64,000 nt of DNA from Streptomyces orinoci (GCF_003121295.1 NZ_PHNC01000014.1:88594-152593); one strand, 5' to 3'; positions 1 through 8,117 are shown, counted from the first letter of the stretch. The notes: a model not told the origin generated them from the letters alone. Program-made: numbers and translations.

Positions 1-1
1 G

Positions 2-76
2 GGGCCCGCCGCCCAGGACTATGGGCTTGCGGTCGCCGGGCGCGCCAAGGCGGCGGGAGAACCGGCCATGGGCTGA
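2..76 (+). CDS. C-terminal end of an unidentified protein (partial)
   Basis: The first 76 bases read open in one frame and end at a TGA. The last 24 residues include the stretch QDYGLAVAGRA. That resembles the extreme C-terminus of secreted actinobacterial peptidases, which often finish with a 'QDYALVVTG' type strand, but this is only a resemblance. The body of the gene lies outside the window, so no function can be assigned. The 113 bases between this stop and the next gene hold no obvious hairpin. Confidence 0.35.
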   Translation, partial: GPAAQDYGLAVAGRAKAAGEPAMG

Positions 77-189
77 CGTGCGTTGACGGCCGGTGGGCGG
101 GGTAGCAGGCGGGGGGTGACAGCCACTGATCGAGTGATTCGCCCCAGGCGCGGGCACGGGCCGGGCGATCCAGGGAAAGGGGAACAACC

Positions 190-933
190 GTGACCTCCCT
201 CGGCCTGCCTTCCACGATCCAAGCCTGCCTGTTCGACCTGGACGGCGTCCTGACCAGCACGGCCACCGTGCACGCCGCCGCGTGGAAGGAGACCTTCGAC
301 GCCTTCCTCGCCCGCCGGGAAGGGCCCGGCTTCCAGCCCTTCGACCCGGTCACCGACTACGACCTCTATGTCGATGGAATGCCCAGGGCCGATGGGGTGC
401 GCTCCTTCCTCGGCTCCCGCGGCATCCGGCTCCCCGAGGGCAGCGAGGACGACCCTCCGGAGCTGGACACCGTGCAGGGTCTGGGCAACCGCAAGAACGC
501 CCTGGTCCTGCGGAAGATCAAGGAAGTGGGGGTGCGGGCCTTCCCCGGCTCGGTGCGCTATGTGAAGGCGGTACGGGAGGCCGGGCTGCGCCGGGCCGTG
601 GTGTCCTCCAGCGCCAACTGCCAGGCGGTGCTCGCCGCGGCGGGCATCGAGGACCTCTTCGAGGTACGCATCGACGGAGTGGTCGCCGCCGAACGGCACC
701 TGCCGGGCAAACCGCACCCCGACACCTTCCTGGCCGCCGCCGAGGCCCTGGGCACCGGCCCGCACCAGGCCGCGGTCTTCGAGGACGCACTGGCCGGGAT
801 GGAAGCCGGCCGCGCCGGGGACTTCGGCTATGTGGTCGGAGTGGACCGGGTCGGCCAGGCCGACGCGCTGCGCAAACACGGCGCCGATGCCGTGGTCACC
901 GATCTCGCCCAACTCCTGGGAGAATCCGCATGA
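190..933 (+). CDS. HAD-family hydrolase, beta-phosphoglucomutase-like
   Basis: This 247-residue protein begins at a GTG preceded by AAAGGGG. It has the HAD nucleophile motif FDLDGVLT (Asp16 and Asp18 as nucleophile and acid/base), a cap domain, the Lys motif GKPHPDTF and the metal-binding motif VFEDALAGMEAG. Members of this family interconvert beta-glucose 1-phosphate and glucose 6-phosphate. Its stop overlaps the ATG of the following GH65 gene in an ATGA arrangement, so the two are translationally coupled. GH65 phosphorylases release beta-glucose 1-phosphate, so the pair would feed a disaccharide into glycolysis. The fold and pairing are clear; the exact substrate is inferred. Confidence 0.85.
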   Translation: MTSLGLPSTIQACLFDLDGVLTSTATVHAAAWKETFDAFLARREGPGFQPFDPVTDYDLYVDGMPRADGVRSFLGSRGIRLPEGSEDDPPELDTVQGLGNRKNALVLRKIKEVGVRAFPGSVRYVKAVREAGLRRAVVSSSANCQAVLAAAGIEDLFEVRIDGVVAAERHLPGKPHPDTFLAAAEALGTGPHQAAVFEDALAGMEAGRAGDFGYVVGVDRVGQADALRKHGADAVVTDLAQLLGESA

Positions 934-3323
934 TTACCCATCCCGCCTATGTGGTCGAGCCCTGGTGCCTGCGCGAGCGGGAGCTCAACCTCGATGTGCT
1001 CTCCCAGAGCGAGTCGGTCTTCGCCCTCGCCAACGGCCATGTCGGCTGGCGCGGCAACCTGGACGAGGGCGAGCCGCACGGTCTGCCCGGCACTTACCTC
1101 AACGGTGTCTTCGAGTTCCGCCCGCTGCCCTACGCCGAGGCCGGCTACGGCTATCCGGAGTCCGGCCAGACGGTCATCAATGTCACCAACGGCAAACTGA
1201 TCCGGCTGCTGGTCGATGACGAGCCCTTCGATCTGCGCTACGGCCGGCTGCACCGGCATGAGCGGGTCCTGGACTTCCGCACCGGACTGCTGCACCGCAT
1301 GGCCGAGTGGACCTCGCCCAGCGGCCGCAGCGTCCGGGTGCGCTCCACCCGGCTGGTCTCCTTCACCCAGCGCGCCATCGCCGCCATCGCCTATGAGGTG
1401 GAGCCGCTGGACGGCGATGTCCGGATCGTCATCCAGTCCGAGCTGGTGGCCAATGAGCAACTGCCCGACCACGGCGGCGATCCCCGCACCGCCGCCCAGC
1501 TGAAGGACCCGCTGCTGCCCGAGCAGCACGCCGCCCAGGGCTCCCGCATCCGGCTGCTGCACTGCACCGCCCGCAGCAAGCTCAAGGTGGCGGTGTCGGC
1601 CGACCATGTGGTGGACGGCCCGCCGAAGACCGAGACCTCCGCCGAGTCCGTGGACGACCTCAGCCGGCTGACCATCACCTCGCGCCTCACCTCCGGCCAG
1701 CGGCTGCGGGTGGAGAAGTTCGTCGCCCACGGCTGGTCCGCGGTGCGCTCGGTGCCGGCCGTGCACGACCAGGTGGATGCCGCCCTGGCCGGTGCCACCA
1801 GCACCGGCTGGGCGGGGCTGCTGGCCGAACAGCGGCAGTTCCTCGACGAATTCTGGGCCCGCGCCGATGTGGAGGTGGACGGCGACGCGGAGATCCAGCA
1901 GGCGGTGCGCTTCGCCCTCTTCCATGTTCTGCAGGCCGGCGCCCGGGGAGAGGCCCGGGCCCTGCCTGCCAAGGGCCTGACCGGTCCGGGCTATGACGGC
2001 CACTGCTTCTGGGACACCGAGTCCTTTGTCCTGCCCGTCCTCACCTATACCGCGCCCCAGGCGGTGGAGCAGGCCCTGCGCTGGCGCCACAGCACCATGC
2101 CCGCCGCCCAGGAACGCGCCCGCCAACTCGGCCTGAAGGGCGCCGCGTTCCCCTGGCGCACCATCAACGGCGATGAGTGCTCCGCCTATTGGCCGGCCGG
2201 CACGGCGGCCTTCCATGTCAACGCCGATATCGCCGACGCCGTGGTGCGCTATGTCGGCGCCACCGCGGATGACACCTTCGAGCGGGAGGTCGGACTGCCG
2301 CTGCTGGTGGAAACCGCCCGGCTGTGGCGTTCCCTGGGCCACCACGACCACCATGGCGACTTCCATATCGACGGGGTCACCGGCCCGGATGAGTACAGCG
2401 CCATCTCGGATGACAACCTCTATACCAACCTGATGGCCCAGCACAATCTGCGCGCCGCGGCCGCCGCCGTGGAGCGGCACCCCGAAGTGGCCAGTGCGCT
2501 GGGAGTGGACGACGAGGAGACCGCCGCCTGGCGGGACGCGGCCCTGCGGATAAACCTGCCCTACAACGCCGAACTCGGGGTGCATGAACAGTCCGCGGGC
2601 TTCACCGGGCACCAGGTGTGGGACTTCGCCCGCACCAATGACGATCAGTATCCGCTGATGCTCAACTTCCCCTACTTCGACCTCTACCGCAAACAGGTCG
2701 TCAAACAGGCGGACCTGGTCCTGGCCATGGTGCTGCGCGGGGATGCCTTCACCCTGGAACAGAAGGCGCGCAACTTCGCCTACTACGAGCAGCTGACCGT
2801 CCGCGACTCCTCACTGTCCGCCTGCACCCAGGCGACCATGGCGGCCGAGGTGGGCCATCTGCGGCTGGCCTACGACTACTTGGGCGAAGCCGCCATGATG
2901 GACCTGTTCGACCTGGAGGGGAACACCCGCGACGGCCTTCATATCGCCTCCCTGGCCGGCAGCTGGTTCGCCCTGGTGATGGGCTTCGGCGGAATGCGCG
3001 ACCATGACGGCGGGGTGGTGGCCTTCGCCCCCCGCCTGCCGGAACAACTGGGCCGTCTCGCCTTCACCGTGCAGATCCGGGACCGGCGGCTGCGGGTGGA
3101 GATCACCGGCACCACCGCCACCTACACCCTGCTGGAGGGTGCCGACCTGGAAATCCGGCACTGTGGTGAGCAATTGACCGTCTCCACCGCGGCCCCCGAG
3201 TCCCGGGAGGTTCCCGAGCTGGCCGCCGGCCCCGTGCCCGAACAGCCTCCCGGCCGCAGCCCCGCCCGCCGCCGCGCCACCAGGCGGGAGGAGGCCGAGA
3301 GCGGGCATGTCGCCCATGGCTGA
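930..3323 (+). CDS. Glycoside hydrolase family 65 disaccharide phosphorylase
   Basis: The protein has 797 residues, the normal size for GH65 maltose, trehalose or kojibiose phosphorylases. The ATG at 930 overlaps the stop of the phosphoglucomutase-like gene; an upstream in-frame extension is only a shadow. The N-terminal beta-sandwich is followed by an (alpha/alpha)6 barrel. The family acid motif appears as INGDEC, making Glu416 the expected general acid, and the WDTE and GPDEYS segments typical of the active site are present. These enzymes split an alpha-glucosyl disaccharide with phosphate to beta-glucose 1-phosphate and glucose. No signal peptide is seen, so it acts in the cytoplasm. Which disaccharide it uses cannot be read from the sequence. 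Confidence 0.88.
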   Translation: MITHPAYVVEPWCLRERELNLDVLSQSESVFALANGHVGWRGNLDEGEPHGLPGTYLNGVFEFRPLPYAEAGYGYPESGQTVINVTNGKLIRLLVDDEPFDLRYGRLHRHERVLDFRTGLLHRMAEWTSPSGRSVRVRSTRLVSFTQRAIAAIAYEVEPLDGDVRIVIQSELVANEQLPDHGGDPRTAAQLKDPLLPEQHAAQGSRIRLLHCTARSKLKVAVSADHVVDGPPKTETSAESVDDLSRLTITSRLTSGQRLRVEKFVAHGWSAVRSVPAVHDQVDAALAGATSTGWAGLLAEQRQFLDEFWARADVEVDGDAEIQQAVRFALFHVLQAGARGEARALPAKGLTGPGYDGHCFWDTESFVLPVLTYTAPQAVEQALRWRHSTMPAAQERARQLGLKGAAFPWRTINGDECSAYWPAGTAAFHVNADIADAVVRYVGATADDTFEREVGLPLLVETARLWRSLGHHDHHGDFHIDGVTGPDEYSAISDDNLYTNLMAQHNLRAAAAAVERHPEVASALGVDDEETAAWRDAALRINLPYNAELGVHEQSAGFTGHQVWDFARTNDDQYPLMLNFPYFDLYRKQVVKQADLVLAMVLRGDAFTLEQKARNFAYYEQLTVRDSSLSACTQATMAAEVGHLRLAYDYLGEAAMMDLFDLEGNTRDGLHIASLAGSWFALVMGFGGMRDHDGGVVAFAPRLPEQLGRLAFTVQIRDRRLRVEITGTTATYTLLEGADLEIRHCGEQLTVSTAAPESREVPELAAGPVPEQPPGRSPARRRATRREEAESGHVAHG

Positions 3324-3329
3324 GCGCGG

Positions 3330-4196
3330 CTACCGCGGCCCGGAAGGGGTCCCGGAGGAGGTTCCCGGGGAAGTGAGGAAGGCGCCGATCTTCCGTGCCA
3401 CGGCCTCGGGCTCGTCCAGCATGGACAGCACATAGGCCCCCGGCACTTCGGCATAGCGCCCGGCGGGCAGCAGTTCGGCCAGCCGTCGCCCATGTGCGGG
3501 CGGCATCACCCGGTTGTCCGGCGACCACAGCACCAGCGCCTCCCCGGTGAAGCGCCGCAACGCCTCGGTGTCCTGGATGAGTTGGCGCTTGTCCAGCCGG
3601 CCGTGACAGTAGGCGGTCATATCGCGCCGGACGCCGGGGATGCGCAGAAAGGGGTCCGTCCAGCGCCGCACCAGCGCATCCGGGAGGGGCCGCCGGGCCA
3701 TCAGGCCGAACAGCACCGGCAGCCGGCGCAGCGCCCCGATCCGCAACTGGCGTACCGCGAACCCCAGTCCACCGGGCACCCGGACGGCCACCGTCAGCAT
3801 CCTGCCCGGCAGGCCCGGAGGGAAGTTGTCAAAGGCCTCGCAGGGGAGAATCACCTGCCGGGCGACCCGCTGGTCCCAGCCATGGGCGGTGAGGAACAGC
3901 GCCCCGCCCCAGTCGCTGTGCACCAGGGTGATCTCCTCCAGTCCGAGCGCCTCCAGGAAGTCGGCGACCAGCCGCACCTGCCCGCGCAGGGAGAGATCGG
4001 CGCCCGTCCGCATCGGCCGCCGGTGTGCTCCCAGGGGCAGCACCGGGCGGACGTATCTGAACTCCCGGGGGAGCAGCGGCATTACCCGGTCCCACACGGT
4101 GTGGTCCATCAACAGTCCGTGCAACAGCACCACCGGCGGGCCCGAGCCCTCGTCCTGGTACTCGATGACCCCGGCCGGTAGCTCGATCGTCCGCAC
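3330..4196 (-). CDS. Alpha/beta hydrolase, haloalkane dehalogenase-like subgroup
   Basis: The start is taken as the GTG at 4196, which follows GGGAGG at a good distance; this gives 288 residues. The oxyanion-hole segment LLHGLLMDH is near residue 27. The nucleophile elbow reads HSDWGGA, with Asp rather than Ser at the nucleophile position. That pattern belongs to the haloalkane dehalogenase and epoxide hydrolase branch of the fold. A late His-containing loop (MPPAHG) is also visible. The gene converges on the GH65 gene with only 6 bases between the stops. The natural substrate is unknown; dehalogenase activity is a possibility, not a finding. Confidence 0.75.
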   Translation of the reverse strand: MRTIELPAGVIEYQDEGSGPPVVLLHGLLMDHTVWDRVMPLLPREFRYVRPVLPLGAHRRPMRTGADLSLRGQVRLVADFLEALGLEEITLVHSDWGGALFLTAHGWDQRVARQVILPCEAFDNFPPGLPGRMLTVAVRVPGGLGFAVRQLRIGALRRLPVLFGLMARRPLPDALVRRWTDPFLRIPGVRRDMTAYCHGRLDKRQLIQDTEALRRFTGEALVLWSPDNRVMPPAHGRRLAELLPAGRYAEVPGAYVLSMLDEPEAVARKIGAFLTSPGTSSGTPSGPR

Positions 4197-4348
4197 GGCT
4201 GCCTCCCTTGGAGATCGCTGCCAACTCCCGCGGACCATCATCGCATTGGGCCGTCGAAGGCACGTGCGCCGGCGGCCCCTCGCCGGGCCTTCCGCCGTCC
4301 GGTGGGTGCCCATACCCTGGAACCAATTCCGGCATACAAGGGGGAATC

Positions 4349-4756
4349 ATGGCGAACGAGGCGATGGTGCCCATGCCTTCCAAGGACAGCCCCGTCCGGA
4401 GCGGCAGCCCGGACTCCGCGGTGGACCGGGTGGCCAACTTCTATGGCGCCTATATCGACGCCGTCTCCGGCGGCACCGGTTCGCTGGCCGGCCGGTTGCG
4501 GTCCGCCTGTCTCACCCAGGACCTCCAACGGCGGCTCGCCGTCTGGGAGGAGGCCAACCACGCCGATGGCGTGCTGCGGGCCCAGGATGTGCCCACACAC
4601 TGGGAGGTGTTCTATGACAACTCCGCCACCGGCCACCTCTTCACCAGAGTCGTCCTCACCTGGGGCACGGGGCCGGACGCCACCCGGACCACCCTGGATG
4701 TACAGAGCGATCTGCCCACCAAACTGATCTCCGATCTCCAGGGGCCTGGCAATTGA
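4349..4756 (+). CDS. Conserved hypothetical protein, 135 residues
   Basis: The start chosen is the ATG at 4349, preceded by AAGGGGG; longer in-frame extensions lack a ribosome site. There is no signal peptide and no membrane segment. After a polar N-terminus the sequence (DRVANFYGAYIDAV, later LQRRLAVWEEANHADGVLRAQDVP) resembles small actinobacterial proteins of the cystatin-like DUF3828 type, but I do not recognise a defined family. It is divergent from the hydrolase at 4196. No function is assigned. Confidence 0.6.
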   Translation: MANEAMVPMPSKDSPVRSGSPDSAVDRVANFYGAYIDAVSGGTGSLAGRLRSACLTQDLQRRLAVWEEANHADGVLRAQDVPTHWEVFYDNSATGHLFTRVVLTWGTGPDATRTTLDVQSDLPTKLISDLQGPGN

Positions 4757-4772
4757 AGCCCAAAGGGCGTTT

Positions 4773-4801
4773 TTGCCTTTCGATAAGGAAGTGTTTAGGG
4801 T
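4773..4801 (+). promoter_or_regulatory. Promoter for the YceI-family gene
   Basis: TTGCCT and TAGGGT are separated by 17 bases, close to the Streptomyces housekeeping pattern TTGACR-17-TAGRRT. The predicted transcript starts near 4808 and gives a leader of about 35 bases to the ATG at 4843. The stretch is unusually A+T rich for this genome. It also holds two short imperfect inverted repeats with T runs (4762-4780 and 4796-4811) that could terminate the preceding gene. Confidence 0.55.
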
Positions 4802-4842
4802 TTTTGCCCTAGCACGACCTCTCAGAGAAAGGCCCCCTCGGG

Positions 4843-5745
4843 ATGCCCTTCGCGCTGCCGCGCCGACCCAAGAGCCGCCTTCGCCGGATGAGCGCACCCA
4901 TCCCATCCGGCGCGGGCGCCGTTGACTGCCTGGTCCTGGACCCCGTGCAACTGCCCCTGCACCGGGCGGAGGTGTCCATCCGGGACGGCAATGACATCGA
5001 GGTCGTCCATGCGCAGACCGACCCGCATGGCAGGTTCGCGGCCACCCTGGCACCCGGCGACTACACCGCCGTGGTGACGGCGGAGGGGTTCCAGCCGGTT
5101 CGCCGGCCCTTCGAGTGCACCTCCGAGGCCCGTACCGCCCTGCGGCCCATCGGCCTGGACCCGGCCCCGCCCCCGGCCACTCCCACACCGGGCCGCTGGC
5201 GCATCGACCCCGACCACACCGCCGTGCGCTTTATCGCCCGGCATATCGGACTGGCCGAAGTACACGGCCGCTTCAACCGTTTTGAGGGGCAGCTGTGGAT
5301 CGCCGAGCGGCTGGAGCAGTCACGGCTGGAGGTGTCCATCGAGACGGCCAGCATTGACACCGGAGTCGCCATGCGCGATGAACACCTGCGCTCTCCCGAG
5401 TTCCTGGATGCCGCCCGCTACCCCCATATGCGGTTCTTCAGTGAGCGCTTCGTCCACCGCGGCGGCTCCCGGTGGAGCGTCCAGGGCGTCCTCGAACTGC
5501 ACGGCGTCAACCGGAATGTCTCCTTGGACGCCCGGTACCTGGGCATGGGCACGGGCGTCATGGGCGAGACCCGCACCGCCTGTTCGGCCAGTACGGAGCT
5601 GCACCGCGAGGACTTCACCCTCAACTGGCGCTCGATGCTGCAGCGTGGCATCGCGATGATCGGCGCCACCATCAAGGTGGAGCTGGACATCCAGGCGGTG
5701 CCGGAGATTGCCCAGCCGACCGGGGGCGGCACACCCGCGCGCTGA
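4843..5745 (+). CDS. YceI-family protein with an N-terminal carboxypeptidase-regulatory-like domain
   Basis: The protein has 300 residues. Residues about 20-110 form a beta-sandwich of the CarboxypepD regulatory type (HRAEVSIRDG, then DPHGRFAATLAPGDYTAVV). Residues 118-290 are a YceI lipocalin-like barrel (WRIDPDHTAVRFIARHIGLA, MRDEHLRSPEFLDAARYP, FTLNWRSML). YceI domains bind long-chain isoprenoids. There is no signal peptide, unlike proteobacterial YceI, so this is probably cytoplasmic. The ATG at 4843 is preceded by GAAAGG and a convincing promoter. The domain pairing is seen directly; the ligand is unknown. Confidence 0.8.
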   Translation: MPFALPRRPKSRLRRMSAPIPSGAGAVDCLVLDPVQLPLHRAEVSIRDGNDIEVVHAQTDPHGRFAATLAPGDYTAVVTAEGFQPVRRPFECTSEARTALRPIGLDPAPPPATPTPGRWRIDPDHTAVRFIARHIGLAEVHGRFNRFEGQLWIAERLEQSRLEVSIETASIDTGVAMRDEHLRSPEFLDAARYPHMRFFSERFVHRGGSRWSVQGVLELHGVNRNVSLDARYLGMGTGVMGETRTACSASTELHREDFTLNWRSMLQRGIAMIGATIKVELDIQAVPEIAQPTGGGTPAR

Positions 5746-5851
5746 CACCGCACTCGCCGACCGGGCCGCCGGGGGTCGCTGGGGCTGCCGCAGATTGCGG
5801 AGTGGATGTGGGACGCCGCCCCGCGCTCCCCCGAGCGGGCTCCCCGGCGGG

Positions 5852-6238
5852 CTAGTCCGCCAGGGCCTTGCCGACCCGGCGGGAGACCGTGAACTCATAG
5901 AGATCCAGCACGCCCGGCGGCTCGGCCAGGCCGGGGCCGCCGGAGCGTACCCAGGCGGCGATGTCGGCGAGCGCCGCGTCATCGTTGACCAGGCCCAGCC
6001 ACACCGGCCTGCCGCCGGCCGCCCGGCCGGCGGCGGAGGGCTGGATCACCATCACATTGGCCTGGTCACAGACGTCCAGGCAGTCCGAGGCGCGTACCGG
6101 GGCGGCCCCGGCAAGGGCCGTACGGAGCCGCTGGATCTGCCCGGCGTGATCCACGCCGGGCACCTTGCGAGGGTCACCGCAGCAGCAGCCGCGGCACACG
6201 GTTATCCGGCACGGGGCGGGTGACTGGTTGCTGGTCAT
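5852..6238 (-). CDS. Thioredoxin-like [2Fe-2S] ferredoxin-domain protein
   Basis: Starting at the MTSNQ methionine gives 128 residues; an upstream ATG at 6256 is possible. The N-terminal ITVCRGCCCGD and the later DCLDVCDQANV supply the cysteines of the thioredoxin-fold [2Fe-2S] ferredoxins (C-x(n)-C then CxxxC). The extra adjacent cysteines (CRGCCCG) are typical of small actinobacterial members of this group. It probably carries electrons or senses redox state. It sits alone between the YceI gene and a secreted-protein gene on the same strand. Confidence 0.75.
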   Translation of the reverse strand: MTSNQSPAPCRITVCRGCCCGDPRKVPGVDHAGQIQRLRTALAGAAPVRASDCLDVCDQANVMVIQPSAAGRAAGGRPVWLGLVNDDAALADIAAWVRSGGPGLAEPPGVLDLYEFTVSRRVGKALAD

Positions 6239-6264
6239 CCGGGCGATCATACGCAAGGCCCGTT

Positions 6265-6672
6265 TCAGCGGACCTCGACGGTCACCTTCCAGGACTGGAC
6301 GAGCTGCGGGCAGCGGTGTCCCGGGCTGGTCACCACGCAGCGGCGGTGGGCGGTGATGTCGCTCCGCCCGGTGTGGGCGGACCGGAAGTGGGCGACGGCG
6401 TCACCATTCCCCAAGACCCTGCCGTCGAGCCGCTGGAGCACCGAGGGCGAGGAAGCCGTGGGTTTGTCCCACACCCACTTGACGCCCTTCCCCGGGACCG
6501 TGGTGAGGTGGACGCTCAACCGGTCGCCGGAATGGGCATGGACGGTGTGTCCATTGTCGTTGTTGGACAGGGTTACGGTGTCGCGCACGGCCGCGTCGGC
6601 CTCCGGGGCGGCCGCCGGAATGGCGAAGGCGGCGACGAGGGCCGTGGCGGCGAGCAGGGTCCTGCCGAGCAT
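6265..6672 (-). CDS. Small secreted protein, paralogue of the gene at 43026
   Basis: The protein has 135 residues with a Sec signal peptide ending near AAAPEADA. The mature part starts with VTLSNNDNGHTVHAHSGDRL, which resembles the first strands of chagasin-like (I42) protease inhibitors. The NPTTGYxW inhibitory loop of that family is missing, so inhibitor activity is doubtful. Near the C-terminus two cysteines are spaced C-x8-C (CVVTSPGHRC). The gene at 43026 has the same plan and the same cysteine spacing. The start is the ATG at 6672, with a tandem repeat just upstream. Confidence 0.65.
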   Translation of the reverse strand: MLGRTLLAATALVAAFAIPAAAPEADAAVRDTVTLSNNDNGHTVHAHSGDRLSVHLTTVPGKGVKWVWDKPTASSPSVLQRLDGRVLGNGDAVAHFRSAHTGRSDITAHRRCVVTSPGHRCPQLVQSWKVTVEVR

Positions 6673-6686
6673 ATGCGGTTCTCCCC

Positions 6687-6717
6687 TGGGACTTATGACC
6701 TTTGGGACTTATGGCCT
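6687..6717. repeat. Near-perfect tandem 15-base repeat upstream of the secreted-protein gene
   Basis: TGGGACTTATGACCT (6687-6701) and TGGGACTTATGGCCT (6703-6717) lie head to tail with a 16-base period. They begin 15 bases upstream of the start at 6672. This position suits a regulator bound on successive faces of the helix, or a slipped duplication of a promoter element. The rest of the roughly 340-base gap up to the chitosanase stop (6718-7012) shows no gene or strong hairpin. Confidence 0.5.
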
Positions 6718-7012
6718 CGTGGCGCCAGAGTAGGAGAAGCCGGAGGAGTGAGCGGGCCGGTGCCGGTGACGTTCACACGAATGGGAGAACCCGCCCGGAA
6801 ACGGCGACGGCTGGGGCTCGCGGTCGGCAACCTCCGTGCCGGGGGCCATGGTTCAGGTCCTGTTTGTCCAGGAATGTCGCCAGTTCGGCTCGTCATGGTG
6901 GGCATTGCTGCCCATCGTGGGTGCGGGCGGGCTGCACAACTACCGGTTGCGCCTGCACGCCGGGTACGGGCCCATGGTGTGGCCGCCCGCGCCGCTTCCG
7001 GGATGCCCCCGG

Positions 7013-7840
7013 CTAATTGATGGTGTACGTGCTGCCGAACACGGTGACGGTGAAGGGGCCGTCCAGGTTGTAGTTGCCGGTCCGGGCGATGCGGCGGACG
7101 GCCTCCACCCGGTCCACCGACTTGCGCCATTCATCGGCGGTGTCCGGATTGGCGGGGTTGTTGAGGTCGTCCTTGCGGACGTCGAAGAAGGCGTCCAGCC
7201 AGGCGCTCTCGCCGGCCGAGGACGGGGAGCCGGCCTTGGCGTTGGTGCGGCTGATCAGGGCGGGCAGGGCGTCGTACTCCGAACCGTTGCCGTGCTGGAT
7301 GGAGGCGTCATAGAGCTCGGCGCGGGCGAGGGCGGTGTTCAGGCCGAGCTGATCCGCGTCCCGCATCGCCGGGTTGAAGTAGCGGGCATCCACCTGGGCG
7401 TCCTGCACCTGGCGGAAGACCGGGTCGGCGGCGGCCGCCTTCCAGGCGGCTATGTAGTCGGCCTCGGGCAGACCGCTGGTGTCACCGCTGCCCGTGTCCG
7501 CCAGGCGCCGCAGCTCGGGGATGAACCGGGCCAGCGGATTGTCGGGGACCCGGTCGGTGTAGGCCTGGACCACCTGAAGGGCATCGCCGTCATTGGTGGT
7601 GAAGCCGGCCCGGCCGGCGGTGACCCCGCGGCCGTCATGGATGTTCTCGGCGTAGTCGTACTGGATCTCGGTGGTGCCGTTCTCGAAGACGCTGATCAAC
7701 TGGTCGGCCCGGACGCGCTGTTCGGGGGTGAGGCCGTCGGCGGTCGCGGCGGAGGCGGGGGAGCCGAGGGAGAGGGCGAGAGCGGTGGTGAGGGCTGTTC
7801 CCGCGAGGGCGAGGCGGCGGGAGGGCAGGGAAGTGCGCAT
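7013..7840 (-). CDS. csnA: Secreted chitosanase, glycoside hydrolase family 46
   Basis: The enzyme endo-hydrolyses chitosan outside the cell. The start is the ATG at 7840 after AGGAG, giving 275 residues with a Sec signal peptide ending near SPASA. The GH46 active-site region is clear: Glu53 in VFENG and Asp69 in the signature HDGRG match the catalytic pair of the Streptomyces N174 enzyme, although the loop between them is two residues shorter. The order of conserved blocks (VQAYTD, ARAELYDASIQHG, TGNYNLDGPFTV) follows the family to the C-terminus. It is divergent from the csnR-like regulator and carries a palindromic operator just after its predicted transcription start, so it should be induced by chitosan oligosaccharides. 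Confidence 0.92.
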   Translation of the reverse strand: MRTSLPSRRLALAGTALTTALALSLGSPASAATADGLTPEQRVRADQLISVFENGTTEIQYDYAENIHDGRGVTAGRAGFTTNDGDALQVVQAYTDRVPDNPLARFIPELRRLADTGSGDTSGLPEADYIAAWKAAAADPVFRQVQDAQVDARYFNPAMRDADQLGLNTALARAELYDASIQHGNGSEYDALPALISRTNAKAGSPSSAGESAWLDAFFDVRKDDLNNPANPDTADEWRKSVDRVEAVRRIARTGNYNLDGPFTVTVFGSTYTIN

Positions 7841-7916
7841 GGGGGTCTCCTGACCAAGGGGTGAAGGCGGCGGGGCGTCCATTTCCGCGCAGGCGGGGAG
7901 CCGGCCCGGGAGGTCA

Positions 7917-7935
7917 GTTAGGCAGCTTTCCTAAC
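7917..7935. promoter_or_regulatory. Chitosanase operator palindrome (CsnR-type box)
   Basis: GTTAGGCAGCTTTCCTAAC is an inverted repeat GTTAGG-N7-CCTAAC. It lies about +2 to +20 relative to the predicted chitosanase transcription start. Palindromes of this kind upstream of Streptomyces chitosanase genes are known targets of ROK repressors of the CsnR type. The location fits repression by blocking RNA polymerase. Confidence 0.75.
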
Positions 7936-7943
7936 GGTCCAAG

Positions 7944-7972
7944 AAGCTACGCGCTCCGGCCGGGCCGGTCAA
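7944..7972 (-). promoter_or_regulatory. Chitosanase promoter
   Basis: On the minus strand TTGACC and TAGCTT are separated by exactly 17 bases. The predicted start is near 7937, giving a leader of about 97 bases to the ATG at 7840. The operator at 7917-7935 begins immediately downstream. Confidence 0.65.
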
Positions 7973-8057
7973 TGGCCGGTAAACATCAATCAACTGCCCC
8001 TCCAGCCACACTGGTTGGGCTGTGCGGCCCTCGAGCACGGAAGTCCGGGTCGGACCG

Positions 8058-8087
8058 TTGACAGCCCGTCGGGCCGGCCCTTACCTT
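8058..8087 (+). promoter_or_regulatory. Promoter of the csnR-K-type operon
   Basis: TTGACA and TACCTT are separated by 18 bases. The predicted start is near 8094, about 70 bases before the ATG at 8166. As at the chitosanase gene, the palindromic box follows the predicted start directly. Confidence 0.6.
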
Positions 8088-8098
8088 CCCGTTCAAAC

Positions 8099-8117
8099 AA
8101 CTGGAAACTTTCCTAAG
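8099..8117. promoter_or_regulatory. Second CsnR-type operator, upstream of csnR
   Basis: AACTGGAAACTTTCCTAAG has the core GGAAACTTTCC as a perfect inverted repeat with one conserved outer arm (CCTAA). It shares CTTTCCTAA with the chitosanase box. It lies at about +5 to +23 of the predicted csnR transcript, so the operon is probably autoregulated. Confidence 0.7.

Noticed and set aside
828..2612. A 594-codon minus-strand open frame opposite the GH65 gene
   Set aside because: It is a mirror of the third-position GC bias of a real gene, has no ribosome site and shows no protein family. The same applies to the long minus-strand frames at 8133-10889, 14270-16984 and 26810-28756 and the plus-strand frames at 23617-26331 and 59867-62566.
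7917..7935. The chitosanase operator as an iron box
   Set aside because: TTAGG...CCTAA resembles an iron box, but the spacing is 7 instead of 9 bases, the centre does not match and the gene context is chitosan use.
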